In this document: positions 11,199-19,729 of the stretch, piece after piece
Layout of the letters: every line of letters starts with the position of its first letter
How positions within the stretch are numbered: the first letter of the stretch is position 1
DNA from: an uncultured Actinomycetes bacterium
GTDB taxonomy: Bacteria > Actinomycetota > Actinomycetes > Nanopelagicales > Nanopelagicaceae
Assembly (NCBI GenBank): GCA_903836945.1
Contig: CAILSO010000052.1
Coordinates: 1-38,317, forward strand
Direction: 5' to 3'
DNA: 38,317 nucleotides
The notes under the pieces: generated by a model
Told to the model about the DNA's origin: nothing
Database searches by the model: none
Seen by the model: the letters and a program-made list of their open reading frames with translations, nothing else
Made by a program: the position numbers and the translations under genes

Positions 11199-11986
11199 AA
11201 ATATTTACTCAAATCATAATCTTCAAGTAAGACTGCGGGGCCAATTAAAGTTGCGTTGCTGTGGCCATCGATATCTACAACTAGACGGCCACCCGGTGGA
11301 TTAATAATCCATTTTGCAGGGAGGCTTCCTTTGCTATTTAAAGTTGCAGCCAAAGCAACTGCGCAAGTTCCGGTTCCGCAAGATTGAGTCTCTCCTACTC
11401 CGCGTTCATGAACTCGCATGTTTAATTCGCCACTTGGTGCCACTTGTACAAATTCTACATTTACGCCATCAGGATATTCATCGGCTGGTTCAACTTCCGG
11501 CGCCACCTTTAACTCACCAGCATCCGTAAGATCATCGACGAATACCACCGCGTGCGGATTCCCAACATTGATGTTGTAGCCAGTCCAAGTATGGCCATTG
11601 GCTTTAACGGTAATCTCACCGTAAATCTCTTCAACCTTGCCCATATTTACAGATATATCTTCAACTTCCGGAACTGCTAAATATTTCATTCCTGCTCTGG
11701 TATTTATTGGAAATATGCCTGCGCCTTGGTGGCCACGCTCGACTAAATATCTGGCCATGACTCGAATGCCATTTCCACACATCTCCGCTAGTGATCCATC
11801 GGCATTTCGATAATCCATAAACCACTTGCCATCTACTTTAGTTATTCGAATCTGGCCATCGGCTCCGATTCCACTTTCTCGATTACAGATTCGAGCAATT
11901 TGCGCAGCACTTAACTCATTTTGATTTTCCGGGTCATAGGTCACCACAAAATCGTTGTGGGTGCCGTGGCCATAAGTGCCGATCAT
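11195..11986 (-). CDS. dapF: Diaminopimelate epimerase
   Basis: PLP-independent racemase that turns LL-diaminopimelate into the meso form, the cross-linking residue of peptidoglycan and precursor of lysine. The 263-residue protein shows both catalytic cysteines: C70 in EMCGNGIR and C203 in SCGTGTCAVA. The N-terminal GHGTHNDFVV and NVGNPHAVVFV motifs are typical. The ATG overlaps the miaA stop as ATGA and its TGA overlaps hflX. dapA and dapB, earlier pathway steps, lie elsewhere in the window, so the pathway is spread over three transcripts. Confidence 0.98.
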   Translation of the reverse strand: MIGTYGHGTHNDFVVTYDPENQNELSAAQIARICNRESGIGADGQIRITKVDGKWFMDYRNADGSLAEMCGNGIRVMARYLVERGHQGAGIFPINTRAGMKYLAVPEVEDISVNMGKVEEIYGEITVKANGHTWTGYNINVGNPHAVVFVDDLTDAGELKVAPEVEPADEYPDGVNVEFVQVAPSGELNMRVHERGVGETQSCGTGTCAVALAATLNSKGSLPAKWIINPPGGRLVVDIDGHSNATLIGPAVLLEDYDLSKYL

Positions 11987-12897
11987 GTTGTGAGAATAGC
12001 GGGGAGCAGCCTTTGAAGTCTCTCCGAATTAGAACCAGGCTTGATCCAATTAATTCTCGTATCTTTGCTAAACCAGGTCTCCTGCCTTCTGGCATATTGC
12101 CGAGTCGCACGAGCGCTCTCTTCACGGGCGAAATCTTCGGAATATTCGCCATGTTTCATGCGAACAATCTGGGCATAGCCAATCGCAGCCTGCGCAGTTC
12201 GGCCCTCCAATAGCCCGCGATTTATCAAATCATCAACTTCTTCAACAAAACCCAATTGCCACATCTTGGCCACGCGTTGATCAATTCGCTCATCTAAAGT
12301 TTGGCGAGCCATAACTAAACCAAACTGAATGGCTTCTGGATATTTAGTTGAATCTTGCCTTGGCAGATTGGCCGTATAAGGCTTACCCGTTAACTCAATT
12401 ACTTCTAAGGCCCTAATCACTCGCCGAACATTCTCTTTAGGAATTGCAAGGGCTGCTGCTGGATCGAGTTTAGAAAGTTCTTGGTGCAGGGCATCATTGC
12501 CGATTATCAAAGCCCGGGCGGTTATCTCTTCTCGTACTTTTGGGTCGGTATCTGGAAAGTTGAGATCATCCAAAATAGCTTTGATGTAGAGCCCGGTACC
12601 CCCGACCACAATTGCACTTTTACCGCGGCTATTAATCTCATCGATAGTCTGTCGCGCTAGAGTCTGATACCAAGAGACAGTTACATCTTGATTAACTTCA
12701 ACTAAATCCAACAAATGGTGGGCGATCTCTTTACGCTCTGCGAGCGGTAGCTTCGCAGTTCCGATATCCATGCCTTTATAGAGTTGCATTGAATCGGCAT
12801 TGACTACTTCCCCGCCAATTTCCTTTGCGACATCAACAGCCAGATCGCTCTTTCCAGTTGCGGTTGCCCCGCAGATAACAATTAACTTTGCAACCAC
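11983..12897 (-). CDS. miaA: tRNA dimethylallyltransferase
   Basis: Adds the dimethylallyl group to N6 of adenosine 37 in tRNAs that read codons starting with U. The 304-residue protein has the P-loop GATATGKS at 10-17, NADSMQLYKGMDIGTAK, the GGTGLYI segment, and the tRNA-binding region containing RRVIRALEVIELTGK. Its product is the substrate of MiaB, the gene just upstream. The GTG start overlaps the miaB TAG by one base (TAGTG), which ties the two modification steps together translationally. Confidence 0.98.
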   Translation of the reverse strand: MVAKLIVICGATATGKSDLAVDVAKEIGGEVVNADSMQLYKGMDIGTAKLPLAERKEIAHHLLDLVEVNQDVTVSWYQTLARQTIDEINSRGKSAIVVGGTGLYIKAILDDLNFPDTDPKVREEITARALIIGNDALHQELSKLDPAAALAIPKENVRRVIRALEVIELTGKPYTANLPRQDSTKYPEAIQFGLVMARQTLDERIDQRVAKMWQLGFVEEVDDLINRGLLEGRTAQAAIGYAQIVRMKHGEYSEDFAREESARATRQYARRQETWFSKDTRINWIKPGSNSERLQRLLPAILTT

Positions 12898-14354
12898 TAA
12901 GCGCGAGCCTTTAACTGCGAAAGGGTTGGCATTCCAACCATGATTGGTTGTGGGCCAGCTTCGTTAGCCCTAGCCTGCGTGGCATCGCCGCCCCGAGTTC
13001 TTCTAATGCTTAAAGGAGTTTGCTCTGCCAAAATAAAATTGGGGGCTGCTTTGGAAATCAAAACATCGACCGCATCTCCTGGGCGTGGTGCATTTTGCGG
13101 ATCAACTGCGAAGTGGGTCAACCTAAAATCTTTTGTCCGGCCAGTCATTCGTGACTGATCGGCATCATGTCTTCCTTCATAGTCCGCAACCAAGACTTCT
13201 TGGGTAGTTCCAACAACCTCTTCGTTGACTTGATGAGATATCTCTTGTTGCAAAATATGAAGCGCGTCGTAGCGCTCCTTCATTACTGCATCTGAAATTT
13301 GATTTGGCATCGTTGCCGCAGGAGTACCCGGGCGCTTTGAATATTGAAAGGTATAGGCGGCCAAGAATTTAACTTCTTTAGCTAATTCCATAGTTGCCGC
13401 AAAATCAGCGTCGGTTTCACCTGGAAAACCAACAATAATGTCGGTGGTTATTGTGGCCTTAGGAATTGCATTTCTAACCCGATCAATTATTCCAAGATAC
13501 TTCTCGCTCCGATAAGAGCGGCGCATCTCGGCAAGGATTCGATCCGATCCAGATTGAAGTGGCATGTGAAGATGCGGCATGACATTTGCGGTCTGCGCCA
13601 TCGCCTCAATTACATCATCTGTGAAATCGCGAGGATGGGGAGACATAAAGCGAACACGTTCAAGTCCAGAAATCTTCCCACACTCTTTCAGTAATTTTGC
13701 GAATGCGCCGCGGTCGCCAAATTCAACGCCATAAGCATTTACATTCTGACCTAAAAGGGTGATTTCAATGACGCCTTGATCGACTAAGGCTTTGACCTCA
13801 TCCAAAATATCTTTGGCAGGACGATCCTTCTCAACGCCGCGCAGCGAAGGCACGATGCAAAAAGTGCAGGTGTTATTGCATCCAACAGAGACCGAGACCC
13901 AAGCACTGAAAGCTGAGTGGCGACGAGCTGGCAGGGTTGAGGGAAAATGTTCGAGGGCTTCTTTGATTTCAACTTGGGACTCTTCTTCAATTCGTGCACG
14001 CTCGAGCAAGGTAGGAAGTGAACCAATATTGTGGGTACCAAAGACCACATCTACATATGGCGCTCGTTTAACGATTGAATCTTGATCCTTCTGGGCCATG
14101 CAGCCACCCACTGCGATTTGGAAGTTAGGATCACTCTTCTTTCGTGGCGCTAGGAATGAGAGGTTGCCATAAAGTTTGTTATCTGCATTCTCTCGAACAG
14201 CGCAGGTATTGAAAACAACGAGATCAGGGTCGCTACCCTCTAAAGCCTGAACATAACCCGCATCTAATAAGAGCCCGGAGATACGTTCGGTGTCATGGGC
14301 ATTCATCTGACAGCCATAGGTCTCCACAACAAAGGAGCGGGCAGTCTGGGTCAT
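12897..14354 (-). CDS. miaB: tRNA-2-methylthio-N6-dimethylallyladenosine synthase
   Basis: Radical SAM methylthiotransferase that adds the 2-methylthio group after MiaA has acted. The 485-residue protein has the N-terminal UPF0004 domain with C15, C51 and C85 for the auxiliary iron-sulfur cluster, the radical SAM cluster C159-C163-C166 in [11 protein letters not shown], and a C-terminal TRAM-type domain (about 375-445). It differs from its paralogue RimO at 19.7-21.1 kb by CNNTCTFC versus CDRRCSFC. It starts with ATG 40 bases after recX. Residues 450-485 are a divergent tail. Confidence 0.97.
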   Translation of the reverse strand: MTQTARSFVVETYGCQMNAHDTERISGLLLDAGYVQALEGSDPDLVVFNTCAVRENADNKLYGNLSFLAPRKKSDPNFQIAVGGCMAQKDQDSIVKRAPYVDVVFGTHNIGSLPTLLERARIEEESQVEIKEALEHFPSTLPARRHSAFSAWVSVSVGCNNTCTFCIVPSLRGVEKDRPAKDILDEVKALVDQGVIEITLLGQNVNAYGVEFGDRGAFAKLLKECGKISGLERVRFMSPHPRDFTDDVIEAMAQTANVMPHLHMPLQSGSDRILAEMRRSYRSEKYLGIIDRVRNAIPKATITTDIIVGFPGETDADFAATMELAKEVKFLAAYTFQYSKRPGTPAATMPNQISDAVMKERYDALHILQQEISHQVNEEVVGTTQEVLVADYEGRHDADQSRMTGRTKDFRLTHFAVDPQNAPRPGDAVDVLISKAAPNFILAEQTPLSIRRTRGGDATQARANEAGPQPIMVGMPTLSQLKARA

Positions 14355-14394
14355 GGACTAATCGTAGTAGTAAGAGCGATCTACAAAATTAGCG

Positions 14395-14880
14395 CTAAGA
14401 AGCGATTAACTCCCGCATGATTCGCCCAGTTATTGAATGGTTATAACCTTTTCGCGATAAAAGCCCAGAGATTCGGCGATAAATAACATCAGGCTCAAGG
14501 TGCGCGCATGAACGATACTTTCGTTCGGCCAAGGAGAAGGCAATCTTGTATTCATCTTCATCATCGATCTTCTCAATAGTTTCATCGATAATGTCTTGCG
14601 ATACGCCTTTTACTCGAAGCTCTTGGGCGATAACTCTCTTGGATAATTTCTTCTGCCGCTGGCGAGATTCACTCCAGATTTGGGCAAATTCAAGGTCATT
14701 TAAAAGTCCTTGAAGTTCAAGTTCATCTAAAACCGCCGAAGCGATTTCATCCTCTACCCCACGCTTCTTTAAGTGGGCATGTAGCTCAGCCCTACTCTTC
14801 GCCCGAGGCGCTAGCGCATAAAGCGCGGCGGTCTGGGCGAAAGAATAGGGATCAGCTATTACTTCTGGTTCTTTGCTAAT
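14395..14880 (-). CDS. recX: Regulatory protein RecX, no standard start codon in frame
   Basis: RecX binds RecA filaments and limits their activity. The frame encodes about 161 residues with clear RecX helices: YALAPRAKSRAELHAHLKKR, then GVEDEIASAVLDELELQGLL, FAQIWSESRQRQKKLSKRVI, and a C-terminal RKGYNHSITGRIMREL. The recA stop is 16 bases upstream and in the same frame, followed by a second TAA and a TGA at 14884-14886. Between that TGA and the conserved region there is no ATG, GTG or TTG. The most upstream rare candidate is ATT at 14880, without a Shine-Dalgarno; ATA at 14859 is another. A TTG at 14887 is one base out of frame across a five-A run, and dropping one A would give a normal start. 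The homology is firm; the start is unresolved. Confidence 0.85.
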   Translation of the reverse strand: MSKEPEVIADPYSFAQTAALYALAPRAKSRAELHAHLKKRGVEDEIASAVLDELELQGLLNDLEFAQIWSESRQRQKKLSKRVIAQELRVKGVSQDIIDETIEKIDDEDEYKIAFSLAERKYRSCAHLEPDVIYRRISGLLSRKGYNHSITGRIMRELIAS

Positions 14881-14895
14881 TTTTCAATTGAGTTA

Positions 14896-15978
14896 TTAAA
14901 ACTCAACCTCAGCTGCAACTTCATCAATCGCAGCAACCAATTCGGCATCGACCACTACCGGAACATAATGTTCGCGGATCTTGGTCTCGATATCGTTTGC
15001 GAGATCTGGATTATCGATCAAGAAGTTACGTGAGTTCTCTTTACCCTGGCCTAGTTGATCTCCATTGTAGGTATACCAAGCACCAGACTTATTAACGATT
15101 CCGATTTCAACGCCAAGGTCAATTAGTGAACCCTCACGAGAGATGCCGGTGCCGTAGATAATGTCGAACTCTGCTTGCTTAAATGGTGGCGCCATCTTGT
15201 TCTTGACAACTTTGACGCGAGTACGGTTTCCAACCGCATCTTGGCCATCCTTAAGAGTTTCGATGCGACGAACATCTAGGCGAATTGAGGCGTAGAACTT
15301 GAGCGCCTTACCGCCAGTAGTTGTCTCGGGGGTCCCGAAGAAGACGCCGATCTTGTCACGAAGCTGGTTAATGAAAATTGCTGTGGTATTTGATTGATGC
15401 AGCGCACCGGTGATCTTTCGAAGTGCTTGCGACATCAAACGAGCTTGGAGGCCCATATGTGAATCACCCATCTCGCCTTCAATTTCTGCGCGAGGTGTAA
15501 GTGCGGCAACTGAGTCAACAACGATGATATCTAGCGCACCGGAGCGGACCAACATATCCATGATCTCAAGTGCTTGTTCGCCGGTATCTGGTTGTGAAAC
15601 AAGTAGGGCATCAATATCAACGCCGAGTTTGCGTGCATACTCAGGATCGAGCGCATGTTCGGCATCGATAAATGCTGCGATACCGCCGTTGCGTTGTGCA
15701 TTTGCAATTGCATGTAACGCAACTGTTGTCTTACCTGAGGATTCCGGTCCGTAGATTTCTACGATACGACCGCGAGGCAGTCCGCCAATTCCAAGTGCAA
15801 TATCCAGTGCCACTGAACCGGTTGGAATTACTTCCATAACTTGTGGGCCGCGATCGCCCATCTTCATTACCGATCCTTTACCGAACTGACGCTCGATTTG
15901 GGCAAGGGCGCTATCTAGGGCTTTTGTGCGATCCGAGCTAGCTTTCTCGGTTTGTTTATCTGTTGGCTCTTTAGCCAT
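14896..15978 (-). CDS. recA: Recombinase RecA
   Basis: Strand-exchange ATPase of homologous recombination and co-protease for LexA in the SOS response. The 360-residue protein has Walker [10 protein letters not shown] at 77-85, [20 protein letters not shown] and the following DNA-binding loop 1, and [20 protein letters not shown] with loop 2. There is no intein, unlike some mycobacterial recA genes. The start is ATG with AAAGG upstream. The acidic C-terminal tail is short. It is preceded by a 233-base control region with an SOS box and followed by recX 16 bases on. Confidence 0.99.
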   Translation of the reverse strand: MAKEPTDKQTEKASSDRTKALDSALAQIERQFGKGSVMKMGDRGPQVMEVIPTGSVALDIALGIGGLPRGRIVEIYGPESSGKTTVALHAIANAQRNGGIAAFIDAEHALDPEYARKLGVDIDALLVSQPDTGEQALEIMDMLVRSGALDIIVVDSVAALTPRAEIEGEMGDSHMGLQARLMSQALRKITGALHQSNTTAIFINQLRDKIGVFFGTPETTTGGKALKFYASIRLDVRRIETLKDGQDAVGNRTRVKVVKNKMAPPFKQAEFDIIYGTGISREGSLIDLGVEIGIVNKSGAWYTYNGDQLGQGKENSRNFLIDNPDLANDIETKIREHYVPVVVDAELVAAIDEVAAEVEF

Positions 15979-16119
15979 TTTTCTGACCTTTCATCGATCG
16001 TTAGTTACGGTCCTGAAGGTACGGAATACCACCGACGGCGGAGCTAGTGCTCTCGCGGAAGTGTGGAACCGCTCAGGCTGGGCATATCCGCCGGCTAGGG
16101 CGAATGAGTTAAGGGTACC
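15979..16119 (-). promoter_or_regulatory. recA leader, able to fold
   Basis: Non-coding stretch between the SOS box and the recA ATG. It looks more GC-rich than its surroundings. CGGCGGA (16036-16042) pairs perfectly with TCCGCCG (16087-16093), and inside it GAGC-TAGT-GCTC (16041-16052) and GCGG/CCGC segments offer smaller hairpins. A weak -10-like TTAACT (16107-16112) lies 17 bases from TTCGAA inside the SOS box. The complementary segments are visible; a regulatory role for the leader is inference. Confidence 0.35.
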
Positions 16120-16133
16120 CGAACATCTGTTCG
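16120..16133. promoter_or_regulatory. LexA-binding SOS box upstream of recA
   Basis: CGAACATCTGTTCG is a 14-base site with perfect CGAAC/GTTCG arms, matching the Gram-positive and actinobacterial LexA operator (CGAAC-N4-GTTCG). It sits about 140 bases ahead of the recA start. LexA itself is not encoded in the window. The site also lies just past the 3' end of the permease gene, so any -35 element must overlap or neighbour the box. Confidence 0.85.
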
Positions 16134-16170
16134 AATGCCATCATTGTGGCCAGACACGCCGAATCGGGTT

Positions 16171-16218
16171 GCTAAAGATTGCTAAAGATTGCTAAAGATT
16201 GCTAAAGATTGCTAAAGA
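16171..16218 (-). repeat. Tandem 10-bp repeat, four full copies plus a partial fifth
   Basis: GCTAAAGATT is repeated exactly four times (16171-16210), then GCTAAAGA (16211-16218) runs into the permease gene. On the minus strand the unit reads AATCTTTAGC and its CTTTAG contains the permease stop codon, so the array is the gene's last ten bases copied onward. It lies between the permease stop and the recA SOS box. Replication slippage is the simplest origin. Confidence 0.95.
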
Positions 16219-17684
16219 ATGGAAGCGGTTGAAATCCCTGATCCGAAGTCGATACCGGTCGTATCGAGCTCGGCATTTGGTCTGCCCTTCTTATAGAAGC
16301 GAAGGATGAGTGGGTAGCTGCACGCCGCGAGCGCCGAGAGCCCAATTCCGATCCAGAAAGCTATTGGCTCATCATTAAAAGAGCCATTGACCATCCAGAT
16401 AGTTAGCAGGGCCGGTGGAATTGTTATTGCGATAACGCCAAACCAGCCAAGTGGAACTCGATAGGGACGGTGCATCTTAGGAAAACGCTTTCGAAGCACA
16501 ATTAGAGCAGCGAATTCAAGCATCAAGCCAAAGAGGGTAAAAATAACATCGGCATCAATAATGGTTTGAAAGTTCATGGCCACAAAGATTGAAAAGATAA
16601 AGCAGTTCAGGATTATTGCCCGAACCGGCGCCCCACTCTTTGCATTTAATTTGGTCAAAGCACTTGGTAGATAGTTATCTGCTGCAAGGACCAGGGGCAA
16701 CCTTGAGACGCAAAGTAGGAAGGATGAGAAGAGTCCAATCTGACCAAAGAGCGCTCCAAATATGAGTGCATTCTTAAGCCAGCTACCGCCAAGGGCTCCC
16801 CCAGCATTTGCGAAGTCACCATTTTGCCAATCGCCTAAGTGGGAACCGTGAAGTCCGGAGGCTAAGCCGGCGATCATTGGAAGTACATAGCCAATCACTA
16901 CAAAGGGAACGTTAAATAGGAGCGCTCGCGGATAGGACTTTGTAGGGTTTTGAATCTCGCCACCAGTTGTTGAAGCCTGGTCATAGCCAACATAGCTCCA
17001 GATCATCAAGCCAATTCCGGCGCTCGCCGATCCCCAGATCGATTGATGCGCAAGAGTTAAAGGCGTAAAAATATGGGCACTGTGGCTGCCAAATAGCTGC
17101 GGGATCGCAAAGAAAATCAGCGAAATTATTGGAACAATCACAATCGCCATCGAGAAGATCAAGAACTTACCAATAACTTTTGCGCCCTTGGAATTCATAT
17201 AAGCGATTGGAATCATCATGCAGATGGCGATAAACCAATGTAGGTCAATCGAAAATCCGCCATTCCAAAGAGAGAATAAAACGTGCTTTCCACGGGCCGT
17301 TTGCGGAAACCAAACTGATAAATAATCAACAAAAATTACTGGATAGAGCGCGGTATCTAACCAAGATGCTAGCCAGCTAAACATTGCCTCCATGTAACCA
17401 GCAAAATTTCCCATTGCGATCTTCACCCAAGCGTAGTAGCCACCTTCAAGTGGCAGCGCGGAACCGAGTTCGGCGCTCATGAGCGACATTGGAACTGGGA
17501 GCAGTAGAGGAATTAAACAGAGAAGAATTAAAGTCATACCTGGACCAGATGAAGAAACGGCAGTCTCTAATCCATAGGCCCCACCGGAAGTACTGAAGTA
17601 GACAATTGCAATCAGCGGTGCCAAAGCGATCGTACGTTTAAAGAGTAATTTACGTCGATTTCCGACACCAGGGATTATTGCCAA
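16212..17684 (-). CDS. APC-family permease, polyamine/amino-acid type
   Basis: Membrane transporter of about 490 residues with around 12 hydrophobic segments. The first helix region has YFSTSGGAYGLETAVSSSGP and the next MSAELGSALPLEGGYYAWVK. The segment WLDTALYPVIFVDYL closely resembles the eukaryotic-type LAT/polyamine-uptake (PUT) branch as I recall it, so a cationic amino acid or polyamine substrate is plausible but unproven. The frame is open from a TTG at 17696; TTG at 17684 is preferred because GGAGG lies five bases upstream. It sits between DUF3046 and recA, which are usually close neighbours, so it looks like an insertion. The stop codon is part of the tandem repeat. Confidence 0.88.
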   Translation of the reverse strand: MAIIPGVGNRRKLLFKRTIALAPLIAIVYFSTSGGAYGLETAVSSSGPGMTLILLCLIPLLLPVPMSLMSAELGSALPLEGGYYAWVKIAMGNFAGYMEAMFSWLASWLDTALYPVIFVDYLSVWFPQTARGKHVLFSLWNGGFSIDLHWFIAICMMIPIAYMNSKGAKVIGKFLIFSMAIVIVPIISLIFFAIPQLFGSHSAHIFTPLTLAHQSIWGSASAGIGLMIWSYVGYDQASTTGGEIQNPTKSYPRALLFNVPFVVIGYVLPMIAGLASGLHGSHLGDWQNGDFANAGGALGGSWLKNALIFGALFGQIGLFSSFLLCVSRLPLVLAADNYLPSALTKLNAKSGAPVRAIILNCFIFSIFVAMNFQTIIDADVIFTLFGLMLEFAALIVLRKRFPKMHRPYRVPLGWFGVIAITIPPALLTIWMVNGSFNDEPIAFWIGIGLSALAACSYPLILRFYKKGRPNAELDTTGIDFGSGISTASIL

Positions 17685-17727
17685 CTCCACCTCCAACTTT
17701 TAATCAACCGCAAACTTGAAGATAAGT

Positions 17728-17919
17728 CTAACGATATTTTGCGGGCATCTCTGGGTTGTGGGCAATGATCGCCTTCCAGATATCGCCAGGCTCTTGGCCA
17801 ATTTCTAAGGCTTGATTGACGCTCATTCCACCAAGTTCGGCATGAACGATATCTCGTGAGTAAGTATCTGGATCTGAGAAGTAGTCACTTATTCGATTTC
17901 GAAGTTCGGTAATACGCAT
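17728..17919 (-). CDS. DUF3046 protein
   Basis: Small 63-residue actinobacterial protein of unknown function. It starts MRITELRNRISDYFSDPDTY and carries the family pattern AELGGMSVNQALEIGQEPGDIW. Members are commonly encoded next to recA in Actinobacteria; here a permease gene separates the two. No membrane segment or signal peptide is visible and the protein is probably cytoplasmic. It starts with ATG 11 bases after the TetR gene stop, with only a weak ribosome site. Its family is clear; its job is unknown. Confidence 0.9.
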   Translation of the reverse strand: MRITELRNRISDYFSDPDTYSRDIVHAELGGMSVNQALEIGQEPGDIWKAIIAHNPEMPAKYR

Positions 17920-17930
17920 GATCTTATTTT

Positions 17931-18422
17931 TTAGCCCAGCGCCCGAGCTATTTGATCAGCCTGATGAGCCGACTCCGAAGTCGTAAGAGGTGATGCGATC
18001 TGACCGATTAGCCAATGCAACACAAGTCCAGTATTTGCTGGTCCAAAGATTTGCGAAATTAAATCTGAGGACAAATTCCAGAGTGGGTGCTCTGATTTAG
18101 AAACAAACTTTGCAATATCTAAGGGATCAGTAAGGCTCATCTTACGAAGCGCCGGGTCGCTTGAGATCTGGGTTGAAAGAGTAAAAAGAGCATCTTTAGG
18201 CGTGGGGGCTGATCTAGCCAAATCTGCCAATCGATTAATTTCTGACTCAACCAAGCTGTGCATCATCTCTTCTTTATCGGCAAAATGGTTATAAACAGTG
18301 GCCCGAGATACTTGAGCCCGATCTGCGATATCAGTCATGTTTGATTCATATGAACCAACTTCTGCAATAACAATTTTGGCACCGGAGAGAATCGCGCTAC
18401 GAGAACGAGGTTGGGCAGACAT
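17931..18422 (-). CDS. TetR-family transcriptional regulator
   Basis: 163-residue regulator with an N-terminal TetR helix-turn-helix at about 10-55 (NMTDIADRAQVSRATVYNHF, then ADKEEMMHSLV). The C-terminal ligand domain is short and unlike any I recognise. A target cannot be assigned. The nearest regulated candidate is the permease two genes downstream, since TetR, DUF3046 and permease run in the same direction with small gaps. It occupies a position between the ClgR-type gene and DUF3046 where other Actinobacteria often carry a PspA-like gene. It starts with ATG. Confidence 0.9.
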   Translation of the reverse strand: MSAQPRSRSAILSGAKIVIAEVGSYESNMTDIADRAQVSRATVYNHFADKEEMMHSLVESEINRLADLARSAPTPKDALFTLSTQISSDPALRKMSLTDPLDIAKFVSKSEHPLWNLSSDLISQIFGPANTGLVLHWLIGQIASPLTTSESAHQADQIARALG

Positions 18423-18450
18423 AACTAGTAACCCACCAGAAAGTGTGAAG

Positions 18451-18720
18451 TTAGGCGGCTTCTTCTACAACAGAGAGCGCAGGCGAAGTTGAACTCTTCA
18501 ATTGAACTGCGACTTCTAAAATAACAGTTGCAAGTTGTAGATCCAACGCCGAACAAATGGCATTTAATAATTCTGATGAAGCTTCCTTTTGACCGCGCTC
18601 GACCTCTGAAAGGTATCCGAGGGAGACTCTTGCGCTCTTGGCAACATCGCGAAGGGTGCGGCCTTGGGCCACACGTTCACCGCGAAGGGTGCTTCCGATA
18701 TGAGTGCGAAGTAGGGTCAC
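18451..18720 (-). CDS. clgR: ClgR/PopR-type XRE regulator
   Basis: 89-residue helix-turn-helix protein. Residues 8-62 hold the domain, with [20 protein letters not shown] then [20 protein letters not shown], the hallmark recognition region of ClgR, the activator of clp protease and stress genes in Actinobacteria. It is somewhat shorter than usual, with a truncated acidic tail. The GTG start overlaps the CinA-like gene stop (GTGA). The order pgsA, cinA-type, clgR is the standard actinobacterial arrangement. ClgR levels are normally set by Clp proteolysis of its C-terminus, and this tail ends in Ala-Ala, which would suit that; the latter is inference. Confidence 0.9.
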   Translation of the reverse strand: MTLLRTHIGSTLRGERVAQGRTLRDVAKSARVSLGYLSEVERGQKEASSELLNAICSALDLQLATVILEVAVQLKSSTSPALSVVEEAA

Positions 18721-19193
18721 GCCCTAAGGATACGCGAAAATGCCGCTAACGCGCTCTCAATTGTTGAATTTCGAACCGTGGCGCGGTCGCCAGAAATATT
18801 AAGTGCGATCGCTACGCAATTTTTTCGATCGGCAATTGCGACCCAGACCGTCCCAGCCTTTTGGCCATAGGCACTTCCCGGACCTGCCACGCCAGTAGTT
18901 GAAATCGCATAGTCAGCGCCAAATTGTTCGCGAATTGAATTAGCCATATCAATGGCAACTTCTTCAGAGACCACTGTGTGCTTAGTAATTAATCGCTTCG
19001 GGATCTCTAGGAATTTAAGCTTCGATTTCTCAGAGTAGGTGACAAAGCCACCCAAGAAGATCTCCGAGGACCCAGCTATATCAGTGATTGCACTAGCTAA
19101 TCCCCCGCCAGTTATGGATTCGGCCAGGCAAAGGGTCTTACCCTTTTTCTTTAATAACGAAACAACAATTTCCGCACTTGATTTACTTCTCAT
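18717..19193 (-). CDS. CinA C-terminal domain protein, nicotinamide-nucleotide amidohydrolase (PncC-type)
   Basis: 158-residue stand-alone CinA C-terminal domain, without the N-terminal MoaB-like half of full CinA. Characterised members deamidate NMN to nicotinate mononucleotide in NAD recycling. Motifs are [10 protein letters not shown] at 23-32 (with S26 and T28), [21 protein letters not shown] and the phosphate-binding TTGVAGPG at 99-106. It is coupled on both sides: its ATG overlaps the pgsA stop by four bases and its TGA overlaps the ClgR-type GTG start. Confidence 0.95.
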   Translation of the reverse strand: MRSKSSAEIVVSLLKKKGKTLCLAESITGGGLASAITDIAGSSEIFLGGFVTYSEKSKLKFLEIPKRLITKHTVVSEEVAIDMANSIREQFGADYAISTTGVAGPGSAYGQKAGTVWVAIADRKNCVAIALNISGDRATVRNSTIESALAAFSRILRA

Positions 19194-19723
19194 CTTTTTA
19201 GCACCTTTTTAAAGTAGTCATAACCGGTGGTGATGGTGATAATAATTGTTGCCGCCATAATTAGATCTCGGGGAATATAAAGCCAGCTTGGTAGTGGCAA
19301 GATATAGAACCCAACACCAAAGCCCTGAAGCAGCGCTTTTAACTTGCCACCCTTACTCGCAGGGATCACGCCATCTTTAATTACAAAGAGCCGGAGCAAA
19401 GTAACGCTAACTTCTCTAAATAAAATAACGATCGTCACCCACCACCACAACTTGCCTTGGATCGAGAGCCCGACCATGGCTGTGCCGATTGCCAATTTAT
19501 CGGCAACTGGATCTAGAAAGGTGCCAAAGCTGGTGATCTGTTTTCTAGATCTAGCGATACGGCCATCGAAGAAATCGGTTAAGCCAATTAGGAAGAAGCA
19601 AGTCCAGGCAATAATCCGCCAAGAATTGTCATCCCCGCCATTTTTAAATAAAGCGTAAGCAGCAAATGGGGTAGCTAAGATTCGAAGTAGGGTTAAAGCA
19701 TTTGGCAGGTTGTAGATCTTCAT
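19190..19723 (-). CDS. pgsA: CDP-diacylglycerol-glycerol-3-phosphate 3-phosphatidyltransferase
   Basis: Membrane enzyme that makes phosphatidylglycerophosphate from CDP-diacylglycerol and glycerol 3-phosphate. The 177-residue protein has the complete CDP-alcohol motif D50-x2-D53-G54-x2-A57-R58-x8-G67-x3-D71-x3-D75 and about five to six membrane segments. The N-terminus MKIYNLPNALTLLRILATPF is typical of PgsA. Position ahead of the CinA-type and ClgR-type genes supports PgsA over cardiolipin or inositol-lipid relatives, but sequence alone cannot fully separate these substrates. Confidence 0.93.
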   Translation of the reverse strand: MKIYNLPNALTLLRILATPFAAYALFKNGGDDNSWRIIAWTCFFLIGLTDFFDGRIARSRKQITSFGTFLDPVADKLAIGTAMVGLSIQGKLWWWVTIVILFREVSVTLLRLFVIKDGVIPASKGGKLKALLQGFGVGFYILPLPSWLYIPRDLIMAATIIITITTGYDYFKKVLKR

Positions 19724-19729
19724 AATTTA

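Noticed and set aside
16120-16140. GTTCGAATGCC resembling a tRNA T-loop
   Set aside because: It is the right arm of the SOS box; no acceptor, D or anticodon arms can be drawn around it.
16171-16218. Possible CRISPR-like repeat
   Set aside because: The units are ten bases, directly adjacent and without spacers; this is a simple tandem repeat.
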